Origin: Saussurea involucrata | Lineage: Eukaryota; Streptophyta; Magnoliopsida; Asterales; Asteraceae | Direction: 5' to 3' | Assembly (NCBI GenBank): GCA_033807775.1 | Contig: CM066315.1 | Coordinates: forward strand, 5,646,501-5,710,500 | DNA: 64,000 nt | Part shown: positions 22,740 to 34,772 of the stretch, piece after piece | How the letters are laid out: each line of letters opens with the position of its first letter | How positions within the stretch are numbered: position 1 is the stretch's first letter | Position numbers and translations under genes: made by a program | Notes under the pieces: generated by a model | What the model saw: the letters and a program-made list of their open reading frames with translations, nothing else | Database searches by the model: none | Told to the model about the DNA's origin: nothing

Positions 22740-23526
22740 TAGACATGGCCATATGGGCGGGCCGGGCTTTTTTTGGGACCGGGTCGAATCACTATTCAAA
22801 AGACCGGGCTTTTTTGGGACCGGACCGGGCTTGATGGTTGAAGGTCCGGCCCGTTTAGGCTTTTCAAAGACCGGGCTTTTGGAACCGGGCCGGGACCGGG
22901 CCCAAAACGGGGCCTAAACCGGGCTTTTAAAAACAATTATATGTATACAATTTTTAATAAATATTATTCGTATCCACTATAAAATACTTAATTGAGTCAC
23001 TCAAACATACTTAAAAATACGTTTTATTAGAATTTCGATTGAATTATAAAGAACTACATTTATTGAATTATAAAGAAAAATACATTTGAATAACTACATT
23101 TATTGAAACCATTCCAAACTTCGGATTTTCGTCCGTGTTCGACAATAAGTTCTCTAATTTGATTGTTTGATGCACTACGGCCGGCCATTTTGATTGAAAG
23201 ATGGAAAAATTGAGAGAATGAGAAGTTGCGAAAAAAGAACACGAGAAATCGAGAATTGTAAGCGAGAATTGTGTTTTTTGCATTTTTGTAACTTGGTATC
23301 TAACCCCATACACCCACTAACCTATTTATAGTGTTTAGGCGGGAAAAACCAAAAAAGGTCAAAAATGGTGTAAAACGGTCAAAAAGCGGCTATATTTTTG
23401 AATTTGGGCGGGCCGGTCCTAAACCGGGCTCGGGTCGGGCCAGGCCGGGACCGGAAAATCGCAAAAAACAGGGTCCGGTAGGACCTGACGGGCTTGGGGA
23501 AGGCCAGGCCCATTTGGCCATGTCTA
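22740..23526. mobile_element. Non-autonomous hAT element in the LINE 3' UTR
   Basis: Ends TAGACATGGCCA and TGGCCATGTCTA; flanked by GTCTCCAG and GTCTCCGG, an 8-bp target duplication with one change, as for hAT elements. Subterminal regions are unusually rich in GGGCCGG/GACCGGGC repeats. On the minus strand near 23100-23190 a short frame (MAGRSASNNQ..., KSEVWNGF) resembles the N-terminal, BED-finger-adjacent start of hAT transposases. The rest of the transposase is missing. Confidence 0.75.
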
Positions 23527-24067
23527 GTCTCCGGTGGGCAAAAGATTGACATTGAGATAGCGTGGGTGGGAGGTAGTGGTTTGCCATTTGCAAACTGCTG
23601 CTGCCTGCTGCATGTATTTGTCACTGTGATGTATGTTTCATGAATTGTGTATGGACCATGATGTGTAAGTTGGAAGTGGGTGGAATAAAATGTTGCTTTT
23701 CAAAAAAAAAGAGTAAACTACAATTTTCGTCCCTGAGGTTTACCAAAAACCATGAAAGTGGGACCTAAACTTCAAAAAGTGCAAGAATCGTCCCTGGTGT
23801 ACTGATTTTGCTATGAAAGTAGTCCGAAGCTCTAACGCCGTCTAACAAATGGCCGTTTAAGGCCTCATGTGCATCACACGTGATGGGCAATTTGGTCATT
23901 TCCCTTTTTCCCTCTCATTTAAACGCCCTTTCGTTGATCCATAATTGTTTCAAGAAACCCTCCATTTTGGTCCTTAACACTTATCACCATTAACACACAC
24001 TGAGCTTCAATCTGAGCAAAAATCTTAGCAAACCTAAGCTTCATCTTGTTAATGCAACTTTACTTCT

Positions 24068-26277
24068 ATGTCTTCTCATACGTGGGTGATCAGAAAGGAG
24101 CAAGGGGATGACCTTTATCCCGAACTGGTTTATGGTATGTCTATGTTTTTCATAAAATCCTTCATTTGAGTTTTTTACCTATGTTAATGATCGAGCTGTT
24201 TATTTAAGTCAAACATTTAAGTTGTAAACTACTTTCTGATCGATTTTTGTTCCTTCTACAGATCACTATCCTACTCTAATAACAATGAGGATAAACCATG
24301 GAGGTGTTTTCACAAAGTCCCCTGGTAGAAGATACATCCATGGTAAGACTTCATTTGTGGACTTGATTGACACTGATTTGTTATCAGTCCATGAGATTGA
24401 TGCTATGATGTTAGAGTTAGGGTACCAAGCAGATGAGAAAATGTATTACCATTTCTTGACTCCAGGAAGTGACATTGATTTTGGGTTAGAAGCCTTAGGG
24501 AATGATAGTGATGTGTTGAACCTTATGAAATTTGTTCCTAAGGTAAAATTTGTAGATGTATTTATAGAGCATTGGAAAACACTATTTGATACATACAACT
24601 CACCACCACATGCTAGAAAAATGGAGATAGAGGAACTTGATGAACCTGGAAATCAATATGGATCAAAGAAAAAAGTTGTTAAGAAGACATGCAAGAAAAA
24701 ACTGTTTCTTGAGTGGATTGACAATAAAGGTGAGGCATCTAATATAGATAAAGAGATAGTTGTGGATAAAAACAGAGGCTTTGACTTAAATAAACAGGTT
24801 GATAAGGATAGGCCACTTGATGTGAGTGACATGTTGTATGAACAAGGGAATGATATGTATATGCCATTTGACCTTAACTTGTGGTTTAATGAACCTGAGG
24901 TGAATGGAATTGACAAGGGAAAGGGGGTTGAAAAGGGAGATGCAATTGACAAGGGAAAGGGGGTTGATCCATTTGAAGTATTTGATGAACTTGATCCATA
25001 TTTTGTCATGGATTGTTTGTCACAACCCGAGATGGCAAAGGGCAGTGACATGCAACCTGATATGGGAAGTGGCATACATGTGGAGTGCAGTGGCATACAA
25101 GCTGATAGTGAAGGAGATGATGATAATGTAGATGAGGATTATGTTGATGATGAGAATAGGATAGAAGAGGATGATATTGACATGGATGACTTTGTTGATG
25201 GCAATGTAGAGTGGATTGGAGGAGTTGATAAAACAGTTGAGGATAGTGAAGCAAATATGTTTGATTGGGCACTAGTGCTTAACTCTGATCAATTTTCAAG
25301 TGGAGATGAGATGGAAGGATATGTTGGGCCCAGGTTGAAGAAACCACATGACAAAAACAGCTTATTTTATTTGGGGCAAACATTTGGCAGCAAAACAGAG
25401 GTCATTCAGATGATTAAGGACCATTCTGTTGAGAGTAGAAGAGATTTAGTGTTGGCGAAAAATGATCTCACAAGGGTGAGGGCCATATGCAGGGGAGTGT
25501 TACCACAGTTCAACGATTTTGGTGGGACAAGTGGGCCTGGTGGGCCAAGTGGGACACTTAAAGGAAGAAAACCCAAGATTACAAAGGGTAGTGGTCCAAG
25601 ATATCCATGGGCTTTGCTCATCTCAACAGATGGAAACATAGAGTAGGGATAAGCCAATAATTTCATGTTTGGAGTATATTAGGCATTACTTAATGAAGAG
25701 GATAGTGCATGTGTTGAAAGTCATTGATAAGACTCAAGGACCACTCACTCCAACAGCAAGCAAAGCACTGGAAAAGAACAAGAGTGAAACAACTAAATAC
25801 AAAGTATTTTGGAATGGTGGAGACAGGTATGAGGTTTGTGGTCCTTGGAATGATTAAGTGGTAGTTGATGTGAGGGCAAAGACTTGTACATGTAGGAGGT
25901 GGGAACTGACTGACATCCCTTGTAAGCATGATGTAGCAACTAATTGGAACATGGCTTTGAATGCAGCAAATGTTGATTTGCCCGAGAATTGGGTTGATGA
26001 AAGTCTTTGGCTTGACACTTGGAAAGACATGTACAAATTCAAGATTGAACCCATCAATGGCAAAGCATATTGGGACAAGTTTGATTGCCAAACAACACTT
26101 ACTGCACCAAACTATCATAAACAAATTGGGAGGCCCAAGAAGAAAAGAAATAGGGGTCAACATGAAGAGAGCACTGGATATGGGAAAGCAACCAAATTAA
26201 GCAGGATTGGGAAGACTGTGACTTGTGCAAAGTGCAGGAATGAAGGGCATAACTCAAGGACATGCAAAGGTGGATAG
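24068..26277 (+). pseudogene. MuDR-like transposase with PB1-like start, core deleted
   Basis: Exon 1 24068-24134 and exon 2 from 24262 join in phase (GT-AG) into about 483 codons to a TAG at 25644-25646: PB1-like domain, Asp/Glu-rich linker with repeated KGKGV, and the first part of the MuDR DNA-binding domain (GQTFGSK..., RDLVLAKNDLTRVRAIC). The catalytic core is then missing; the sequence resumes near 25670 with the C-terminal part (GPLTPTASKALEKN), an in-frame TAA at 25855-25857, a SWIM finger (CTCRRWELTDIPCKH) and a CCHC knuckle (CAKCRNEGHNSRTC). Cannot make active transposase but could be expressed as a DNA-binding fragment. Confidence 0.85.
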
Positions 26278-26454
26278 ATGTGAAGTGATAATGTATTTTG
26301 GTACTGTATTTTGGTACTGTGTGTATGTTGGTACTGTGTTTGGTAAGTTGGATGAAACAGTAGCTATGGTTAGGTAAACATTTTCTGTGTGTTTGGTAAA
26401 TTAACAGAAAATGAATGTATTTTGGTATTATATTAGGTATGGTTTGGACTTGAT

Positions 26455-26718
26455 TCAGTAGCTATTATAACTTGTATGAATGTATATTATGTGTTTTGGT
26501 AATGTATTTGGTTTTAAATGGGAAGCTTCAACACTGTTCTTTGATCTTAGCAAACCAGGGATTACCTCCATAGCTCGTTGACACAACTGTTGATCGTACC
26601 AAGCAAAGAAATCGCATTTGGCAGACTTCCTTGCGCACCCATAAAACCTACGACCAGGGTTTTTAGTTGTCCATGAAGTCTTTATCATCGCTGGTACACC
26701 ACAATCACAAACCACCAT
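26455..26718 (-). CDS. zf-GRF domain ORF, companion of the second-family MULE
   Basis: Starting at the Met at 26718, the frame gives 87 aa with a GRF-type zinc finger: CDCGVPA, TSWTTKNPGRRFYGC and CDFFAWYDQ, with the C-C-C-C pattern and the G-R-F signature as R-R-F. An in-frame Met further upstream would add a hydrophobic leader within the TIR. The ORF lies antiparallel to the transposase gene. GRF fingers bind single-stranded nucleic acid in other proteins. The role here is unknown and the tail after the finger looks degenerate. Confidence 0.6.
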   Translation of the reverse strand: MVVCDCGVPAMIKTSWTTKNPGRRFYGCARKSAKCDFFAWYDQQLCQRAMEVIPGLLRSKNSVEASHLKPNTLPKHIIYIHTSYNSY

Positions 26719-27045
26719 TTTCGATACTGTGGAGGAGAGAGCCAGAAAGAAAACGAAGAAGAAGACGAAAGAAGAAAGGAAAGCCGTTGGTATAAATGAG
26801 AGGGAAAAAGGGAAATGACCAAATTGCCCATCACGTGTGATGCACATGAGGCCTTAAACGGCCATTTGTTAGACGGCATTAGAGCTTCGGACTACTTTCA
26901 TAGCAAAATCAGTACGCCAGGGACGATTCTTGCACTTTTTGAAGTTTAGGTCCCACATTCATGGTTTTTGGTAAACCTCAGGGACGAAAATTGTAGTTTA
27001 CTCAAAAGAAAAAATGTTAAGACCTACTAATATTATATAAAAGTT

Positions 27046-27386
27046 TCTTCAAAATGAAGAACCAAAAGTTAAAATTTTCAAAAAAAAATCATCTCCAACA
27101 GATTTTCTATTTTAAAGAAACAAACATTAGTTATAATATTTAAATATTCAATTCATCTATTAAAATATCATTTCTCTCTCTAAATATTTATTTTTAAAGG
27201 TTTCTATTGGTGATCTCATCTAGTAATCATTTTTAGAGTTATCTCCATATTCGGAGAAAAAAACTTTTTCTCTCTTAGTTTCTCCATTTTGAAGATAGTT
27301 TTGGGGAAGCTATCAGAGCAAAATTCTAACTCAAAATTCCAATTTTCACCATTTTCTCTAAAATAAGGAAGTTGTTGGAGATGCTC
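27046..27386. mobile_element. Harbinger-type MITE (GAGCATCTCCAACAG family), left-truncated
   Basis: The right end GTTGTTGGAGATGCTC is followed by TAA, and the interior (AAAATGAAGAACCAAAAGTT, CATCTCCAACAGATT) matches the element at 48352-48685. The outermost left TIR is missing or eroded. Confidence 0.55.
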
Positions 27387-27600
27387 TAATACCTCATAAC
27401 TGAAACTAAAATAAACTATATCATTGTTTTATAAATACGAAATTGTAATAAAATTTGATTAAACATATTATACAAGATACAATAAATTTAATCTTAATTT
27501 GACATTTATATTGATATATATTTTTAGGTTTTTCACTATGTTTTTAAATTAAACACATTCAACCACCAATTATATTTATTGTTTTGTGCATATACATAAA

Positions 27601-29574
27601 CTAGTGTTTGTCATCGCGCGTTGCGCGATGATTAGAATTTAATTTAAAATGTATTATTGATAACTAATCGGGTATAATTTTTTATTCAATTCAGTTTTTA
27701 AAGATTGTCCTGAAGACTATTTATTAATATGATTATGAAATATGTTGGATATGACATTCCAAACAATACATCTTATTTGATTTTTTCATGAAAGGATGGG
27801 AGCAACCTTTATGCCTCTCATATGGATTCATTCATGTTCCGTAATATGTCGGTTAATTAGTATATGATGTATACTATCATATGTCTTGAAAAGTTGCATG
27901 TAACATTTGATATATAGAGATTTTTTTTATAAATACGTGAACATATATGCATAATAATACATATCATACCGAAGTACTTTGAAAAAGTCATCTTTTAACA
28001 TATTTGAAGGAGTGACCGCAAGTTGTTCAAACCAATATAGTTTTACACATAATTCAAAATCATGGGTACATTTACTTAAAACCTTGATTTCTAATGAAGC
28101 ACTAAAAACATTTATTTAGTAAATAGCAAATCAAAAATAAAACAAATAAATGTGGATGACTATGCGAGTTACTATGATATATTATAAAAAAAACAATACC
28201 AAAATGTTATGTTAGGCTATACATGAACCGTGTGAAAGAAATTCTTGCAAAAAAGTCAAAACTATATTGGTTCGAACAACTTGCGGTCTTCTTCAAATAT
28301 GTTAAAAGATGATTTTTTTCAAAGTACACATAATTCAAAATCATGGGTACATTTACTTAAAACCTTGATTTCTAATGAAACACTAAAAACATTTATTTAG
28401 TAAATAGCAAATCAAGAATAAAACAAATAAATGTGGATGACTATGTAAGTTACAATGATATATTATAAAAAACAATACCCAAATGTTATGTTAGGTTGTA
28501 CATGAATTGTTTGAAAGAAATTCTTGCAAAAAAATCAGAATGTTATATTGAGATAGGAGAATTATATAACATGGTTAGGTATATTTGATGATTAGCTTTC
28601 ATGTTCTTGGACGTATTTCGAGATTTCCACAGTTTGTTTAGACAATAATTTTTTTTTATTTTAATTGTGTCATATCTACAAAAATAAGTGTAAAAAATCG
28701 ACAGAACATTAAATATTTTAACGATAAACAAAAGTTTAATTATCACAAACCGCCACATGTTATTTTATAGATTATAATTATTTTACAAAAAATAAAAATA
28801 AAAAATATATTATAACTACTTATTTTTAAGAAACATTACCTCAAGTTTCTCCTCCTGGAAGGAACTTTTACCCACAAAAATTACCGCACATAGTGAAAAT
28901 TAAAAGAATGTGTGAACAAACCAAAAATCAGTTAACTGTGAGGAGTGAGTCTGAGACACTTTGGAATCGGATGTGTTTAGTCCAACAATCGCTCACAAAG
29001 AGATTTGTCAGTCTTGGGAGTGACTTCGAAAGAATTTCCATTAACCACCATTCCAATATTAGCTTACAGAAGAAAAAAAACGATTATATAAGAAAAAAGG
29101 GAACATGGAAGGAAAAAAAAGGAGAAAACATAAGAATAAAAAAAACCGGTCCTATCAAACCAAAAACATGTCTCTCAATGTTTCAGTCATGATTTCGATT
29201 CTACCTCTTAATCGAACGCCTCTGTGATACAACTCTTCCTCCCCACGAGTATCTCCTTTGTTGACTCTCCAATTCCAGCTGTGTAGAAGAATATGTATTT
29301 ATGATGTAGCTCTCCAATTCCATGGTAGAAAAATATTATGTGGAGAGTGTCTCCTAAGAAATGTATTTATTGAGGAGTAAATTATAATTAATTGTTAGGG
29401 AGCTTGAGAGTAAGGGAAGAGAAAGCACATAGGTTATTTTAGAGTAATGAGAAGTTTTTTAACTAAACAAAATTCAAAATTATGATAAAATAGAAAAAGA
29501 GTAATGAAGGCTTCTCATGATGCCACCTAAGCAACTATATGTTTTGCTTTTATATATATATATAGATATATAGA
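27601..29574 (-). mobile_element. Probable non-autonomous Helitron, reverse orientation
   Basis: Read on the minus strand the 3' end has a perfect 9-bp stem (TCATCGCGC, loop AAC, GCGCGATGA; 27611-27631), a short spacer, then CTAG (27601-27604) and a T flank. A candidate 5' end TCTATATATC begins at 29574 after an A. The 3' end is convincing, the 5' end tentative. No Rep/helicase coding seen; an ORF at 28893-29192 has no recognisable features. Internal duplications at 28045-28540. Confidence 0.5.
27974..28540. repeat. Direct duplication combined with an inverted repeat
   Basis: A block of about 215 bp starting ACACATAATTCAAAATC occurs at 28045-28258 and again at 28326-28540 (offset 281). The first copy is flanked by an inverted pair of about 70 bp: 27974-28044 and its complement 28257-28327 (AAAACTATATTGGTTCGAAC...). 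Confidence 0.75.
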
Positions 29575-30332
29575 TTATAGAGTTTCATTTTTAATGAAAT
29601 GTTGCATTAATTTGTCACTTTTCCACTTACAATAAAAGTTACATTGTGCTACAGATATACAACTAATCTAACATAAATCACTGACGATTAAATCAATTAT
29701 AATGTTTTTGCAGTTATGCCCTCGTAATACGACATTTTAAAAATAATAATAAAAAAAGGTAAACACGCACATAATCAAAACTTGGATGCAGATGTAAGGG
29801 GTTGTTTTGTTCGTTTTCTAACAAGACGTGTATGGATAAAGTTGTCTGTATTAATAAAGTTGCCTATATGTTAACATATAATTTATTGTTTGGCCGTTGT
29901 ACTGAATTAACAGTTTGAATATCAGAAATGACCATTCTACCTCTTGTTTGATAAAAATGTTGACTAAATGGTTGTTTATAATATAAAAAAAGATATGACA
30001 TATCATTTTCAGCATTGACTGAAACCTCTGTCCGACTCAATTTCTCCAACTCGAATTCATCAAATTCAAATTCGATGAATTTATCATCCAAAATTCCAAA
30101 TAGCATAACACGAGACTACTGAAGTTTTGAAAATTCATAATTAGGCGAGAAATTTGGTTTAACAGTATCTTCATCCACTCTTTAAAATTTGGTTTAACAG
30201 TATCTCCATAATCTAGAATCAACATTTTCCTTCTTATACATATCATATTCCAAGAACAACCTTAAATCATCCAGAATGCTTAAGAAAATAGAAAAGATTC
30301 AGGAAAAAAATGGTGAACACATACACACCAAC
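29575..30332. other. Gene-free AT-rich stretch
   Basis: Only short AT-driven frames; a local direct repeat AATTTGGTTTAACAGTATCT near 30150 and 30185. Nothing else recognised. Confidence 0.5.
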
Positions 30333-30343
30333 ATACTACTCTT

Positions 30344-30535
30344 CTAACCACAAGGCTTGTGGCGTACTGGTTAAGGCCTTGGGGGGATGTGGCTCAGAAA
30401 CCCATCTACCCCGGGTTCGAATCCAAACTTTGGCAACTTGTGGCCACTGAGGAATTATCTCAGGGCTGCATGCTTAGCAGTCAATCAGTGCCAGAGATTA
30501 GTCTAGGCAAAACCTAGGATACCCTTTCAAAAAAA
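30344..30535 (+). mobile_element. tRNA-derived SINE, full-length
   Basis: 192 bp flanked by an 11-bp target duplication ATACTACTCTT (30333-30343 and 30536-30546). The head has pol III box A-like (TGGCGTACTGGTTAAGGCC) and box B (GGTTCGAATCC) motifs; the tail ends CTAGGATACCCTTTC plus A-run. The same family is at 51953-52151 (minus) with tails at 34739-34772 and 38412-38495. Confidence 0.85.
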
Positions 30536-30546
30536 ATACTACTCTT

Positions 30547-31561
30547 ATCTGCAAGATTCAATTACCTCCATTTATAAGAACATCATCCCTTTCTCCTTCA
30601 TGAAACGGTGGTTGCTCGCTGTTGCTGCAGCTGAACAGAGGTCGTGGAAGCAACAATATGATAACTTAAAATGGCAGCAAGAATCTTTCCATCAGATATT
30701 GAACTTGATGGGTCTGTTCAAATAAGGTATCTTGGTTGAGGTAGAGGGTCCGGCTTTCAGATTGCATCTTCTCGACACCCTTATTGCTTTGCCTTTCGAT
30801 CACGAAGAACCTGTGAGTCTACAAGATAAACTGGTCTTCTTTGGAAGAGGCAGTTTGAAGTAGTAATCGACCTGGAACTTGGAAGGAAGCTTGGATGCAT
30901 GAACTGTGAACATATGGTTCTTTGTTACGAGGATAGTTGGGGAAAATAGGGGAAATTAGATGGCTAAGAGTGTAAAGGAGTAAGAGTTTCCAGGTGACCG
31001 ATTAACCCACTAACCCACTGGCTGGGTGAATAAGCCACTACCAAACGACTTGTTATGGATTATCGATAAAGCATATAGGCTATACAACCCATCAAACTAC
31101 AACCGAACAACCCCTACGTTAGACATGCTTTTACACTAAGTTTTTGGCATTTCGATATTGTTGTATGTTGTATCAGACGAGGGCTTAATATTAAAGAATT
31201 TCATATATTGTGATAACCCCGAGAACTTATGTTTTAAGATATTGTTTCACATGATTTTTTCTTCTTCTAATTTATGGATAACATTGAATGTGGATTGTGT
31301 TGCATTGAAACCTATTCAGATTTTGATTCTCTTACATTTTCTAGATTATGTAGTTTTTCGGCTGCCCCGACCATATTGTGGCTGATGGCCCTAGAATCAT
31401 GTATTTTAGGCTATGTTGTCACGATCAAAATACAAAATAACGGTCACGACTGATATTTAAAATAGTGGTTATCGCAGTGGTACAATGGTAGTATAACGGT
31501 CAAAAAATATCGGTTCATATAATATTTCTTACAATTATAATATACACACACATACATCACT
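30547..31561. other. Gene-free stretch
   Basis: No convincing coding frame. About 30600-30960 is less AT-rich but broken in all frames. About 31400-31530 (GGTTATCGCAGTGG...) weakly resembles the complement of 35700-35815, so the MULE at 31571 may sit inside an older element. Confidence 0.35.
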
Positions 31562-32060
31562 TAACATATTGAGTAAACTCTAATTTTGGTCCTTGTGTTT
31601 TAGAGAAATATTTGAAAGTGGTCCATGTGGTTTAGTAAGTTTAAAAATTTGGTTTAGTAAGTTTAAAAATAGTCCTCATGGTTCTTATTTTGCTCTGAAA
31701 ATGGTCCCCCATCACTAACTCCGTTAACTTTATTCTAACTCCATTAACTTTATCCGTTAGTATTATTATTATTTTACATTTTCTTCTAAAAATTAATAAA
31801 TATATAATTATATATATAAATATCATTAAAAAATAAAATATATTATCTACGTTATATTTATATACATTAATATATATATATATATATATATATTTAATAA
31901 TATTTTGATATATATATATATGTATGTATATTATATTTAACATAATAATTAATAAGTTAGTATTAAATTTATTAATTATATAATTTTAATAAGTATATAT
32001 AATTTTAATATGAATCTTTTGACGAGATTGATTAAAAAAACAAAATATCAATTATATTTA

Positions 32061-33969
32061 GGCCTTCGGTACCGCGTACGGGATGGGGCTCGGGATGGGC
32101 TCGGGATGGGCGGGAATGGGGTACGGGTCATGCGGGGATGGCGGGGCGGGGATGGGATCCCGGATCATCCCGAAGGTTTTAAAAAAAAATTTAATTAAAT
32201 TTTTAAAAATGTAACCGTTGAACGGCTATTTGTAAAAAAAAAATTTATTTTTCTCAATTTAATCCCACTATATATTTAACCCTCAACCTCTTATTTCTCA
32301 CACCTCTCAACCTCTTATTTCTCACACCTCTCAAATTCTCTCAACCTCTTATTTCTCACACCTCTCAAACTCTCTCAAATTCTCTCAACCTCTTATTTTT
32401 CACACCTCTCTCATCATGAATTCAAACAGAACACATACATCCCATCGTAACCGACCGAATACACCACAATCGCAAGAAGATCAAGAGCTTGGTTTCCAAG
32501 CGTTTACACAACAAGGTTATCATCCGCAATTTTCGCAACAAATTCCGCCACAATGGTCGCAACAAAATCCGCCACAATGGTCGCAACAAAATCCGCCACA
32601 ATATCCGCAACAATTTCACCAACAATTTCACCAACAAATTCCTTACCAATTTACACGTCCCGGGTTGATTGAACAAGGTTTTACTCCGGCCAACTTCAAC
32701 CTCGACGACGACATTGTTCCGGAAACCCAACCTTCTACCCCGAACACACCACAATCTATCCCGGCACAACAATCTAACCCGGAACCATCAAATCCGAGAC
32801 CAAAGAAAGCCGCCAAACAAACGTGGAGTAAAGCCGAGGAACTCGCGTTAGTGTCGGCGTGGGTTGACGTTTCGGAGGACCCCGTGGTCGGTAACGCACA
32901 AAGCGGTGGTAATTATTTTTATTGTTATTATTATTATTATTATTATTATAATAATTATTATTATTCTTATACTTAATTTTACATAAATGTAGGAAATTTT
33001 TGGGGCCGAATCGGGCATGTGTTCTTTACTCGCATGGGTCGTGAACCAGGTTATAGATCAACCCATCAACTCAATAGCAAGTTCAACGACCTCAATAAAA
33101 GAGTTAATTCGTTTGGCGGCATCTACAACAACTTGCTCAATAATAGATCAAGTGGGATGAGTGAGACCGATATATCCCGAACGGCACACGAACGGTATGT
33201 AGCACGCCATAAAGTTGCTTTCACTCACGAACAAGCTTGGGACGTCCTAAAAAAATGTCCAAAATGGGGAGCCGTTCCAACGATGACGACAACTTCATCG
33301 CGTGGTTCAAAACGTACCCAACCTTCCGATGATGACGATGACGAGCAAATTCAACGACCCATCGGGAGAAACAAGGCAAAAAAATCATCAACGAGTAATA
33401 CGTCCGGGGCGAATACGGACGAAAGTGTTACTCAGTTGTTGACGACGTTCAACAACAAGATTGATGATACAATGGAATACAAAATGAAAAAACTCGATCT
33501 CGAAATCGAACGCTCAAAACTCGAACTTCAAAGGTTAGAACACGAACGAGAAATCGAACGAGATAAACGATTTGAGAAAGACTTCGAGTATTTCATAACC
33601 CCGCATGATCACCTTACGGGAAACGCTTTGAGGGCTACTTTAGCGAGAAAAGAGCAAATCCAAAAATTTCATAATTGGTAGTGTTTTGTATTTTGTAATT
33701 TTTATTTTTAATGAATGATATGAATTTTAATTTTTATTATTTATCTTATTTTTATTTATTAAAAAATATATAAATATTTTTATTTTGTTAAATAATTAAA
33801 TGTATAAATAAAAGAATTAAAATAAATGAGGTGGCAAAAGGGTTTGAGGGAATGGGGTACGGGTGTTTAGGGATCGTTAGGGATCGAGTGAGGGATGGAA
33901 GAAAAGCTGACGTGGCGCTGATGTGGAGTGGAATCTTTGAAAGATGCTGTCCATAGGGTACTGATGGCC
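32061..33969 (+). mobile_element. PIF/Harbinger element, copy 1, carrying only the Myb-like ORF
   Basis: Ends GGCCTTCGGTACC and GGTACTGATGGCC, flanked by TTA on both sides (32058-32060, 33970-33972). Subterminal GGGATGGG/CGGGATCATCCCG repeats. Carries one spliced gene and no DDE transposase. Related copies: 45878-47761 and the 303-bp 58192-58494. Confidence 0.85.
32416..33681 (+). CDS. Myb/SANT-like DNA-binding protein of a PIF/Harbinger element, 393 aa
   Basis: Exons 32416-32908 and 32993-33681 joined by a GT-AG intron rich in TTA repeats. Gln/Pro-rich N-terminus with tandem (PPQWSQQN) repeats, then a trihelix/SANT-like region (about 137-235: WSKAEELALVSAWVDVSED across the splice to GGNFWGRI and further), a basic/acidic stretch with a DDDDD run, and a C-terminal coiled coil of KLDLEIERSKLE type. 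This family is often auto-annotated in plants as glutathione S-transferase T3-like or NAM-associated, but no GST fold is present. In Harbinger elements the Myb-like protein binds the element and helps import the transposase into the nucleus. Frame intact; the second copy (46246-47484) keeps the same splice sites. Confidence 0.85.
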
Positions 33970-34738
33970 TTATGAAAATGTTATTGAAATTTTATAATAG
34001 TTATAATAAATAAATAAATATATCTATACATATAATAAATAAGTAACTAGCATGCCACGCGTCGTCTTCTGGTGAGCCGACTTCAGTATTTTCCCGCCTA
34101 AACATGTATCTGGACGCAATTTACATTATAAGTTCAATTAGCACACCCACATTCACTACTCCTTAAATCTCTCCTTAATTCAATTTTTTTAATTTATACG
34201 TTACATTTACTACCCTTATAATTAGGTATGTAGTTTACTTTTAATCTCTTACTTTTTTATTTTTCATTTTAGACTCTTATCATATAAACATAAATAATGT
34301 ATATGAACTAAAATACATTAAAAAAACATTTATGTTTTTTACAAATTATACCATTGTAATCGTTTCGTCAATACCTTCGAAACGAGCTTAATATTGAATA
34401 TTTTTGGATTTTATTATATTATTAAATATCATAAATATATACGAACTAATGTGTCGTGATTAGTATGAAATTTGTTGAAATTAGTATGGGATTTGATACA
34501 AATAATCACTAAATTGTCGTGATTTTCTTTTTGCAATTTCATATAAATTTTTACTTCAAAGTCGAATTCCTTCGTCGAATTACAATTCTATCAAATTTCA
34601 TTATGTCAACGAAACACCCTTAGAATTATCATAAGAGATTTAATTACTTGGAAAAAAAAGATACCACTTATCAACTGACTTTTGGATTATGAGTTCGAAC
34701 ATTTTCAAAAATATGAGTTCCAATTGTTGTATGTTTTG

Positions 34739-34772
34739 TCGGGGCAATGTCCTCGGATACCCTTCCAAAAAA
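34739..34772 (+). mobile_element. 34-bp 5'-truncated SINE tail with target duplication
   Basis: Contains CCTCGGATACCCTTCC plus A-run, identical to the tail of the SINE at 51953-52151. Flanked by AATTGTTGTATGTTTTG (34722-34738) and the same with one change (34773-34789). Confidence 0.8.

Larger units (their letters stand above)
22241..23701 (+). mobile_element. 5'-truncated L1-type LINE with poly-A tail
   Basis: The end of an L1 ORF2 (zf-RVT domain) is followed by a 3' UTR whose closing part (ATAAAATGTTGCTTTTC) runs into an A9 tail at 23702-23710. The 3' UTR is interrupted by a hAT element (22740-23526) and the tail by a MULE (23711-27003). Confidence 0.75.
23711..27003 (+). mobile_element. 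Internally deleted MULE, second family (TIR GAGTAAACTACAATTTTCG)
   Basis: TIRs of about 240 bp start GAGTAAACTACAATTTTCG and end with its complement. Flanks are AAAAAAAAA (23702-23710) and AAAAGAAAA (27004-27012), a 9-bp duplication with one change, inside the LINE poly-A tail. Carries a broken MuDR-like transposase gene and a convergent zf-GRF ORF. Confidence 0.85.

Noticed and set aside
24653..25272. Minus-strand ORFs of 147 and 88 aa
   Set aside because: Shadows of the Asp/Glu-rich transposase linker on the other strand.
28893..29192. 99-aa ORF
   Set aside because: Lys/Asn-rich, AT-driven, no recognised motif and inside a probable Helitron.
30360..30430. tRNA gene
   Set aside because: Box A and box B are present but there is no cloverleaf, and the block continues to an A-rich tail with an 11-bp target duplication, so it is a SINE.
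32422..32772. Minus-strand Leu/Arg-rich ORF opposite the Harbinger gene
   Set aside because: Mirror of Gln-rich CAA repeats; occurs identically in copy 2 with no independent support.
32416..33681. Glutathione S-transferase
   Set aside because: The common automatic label for this plant family; no GST fold or active-site motif is visible, and the domain content is SANT-like plus coiled coil.
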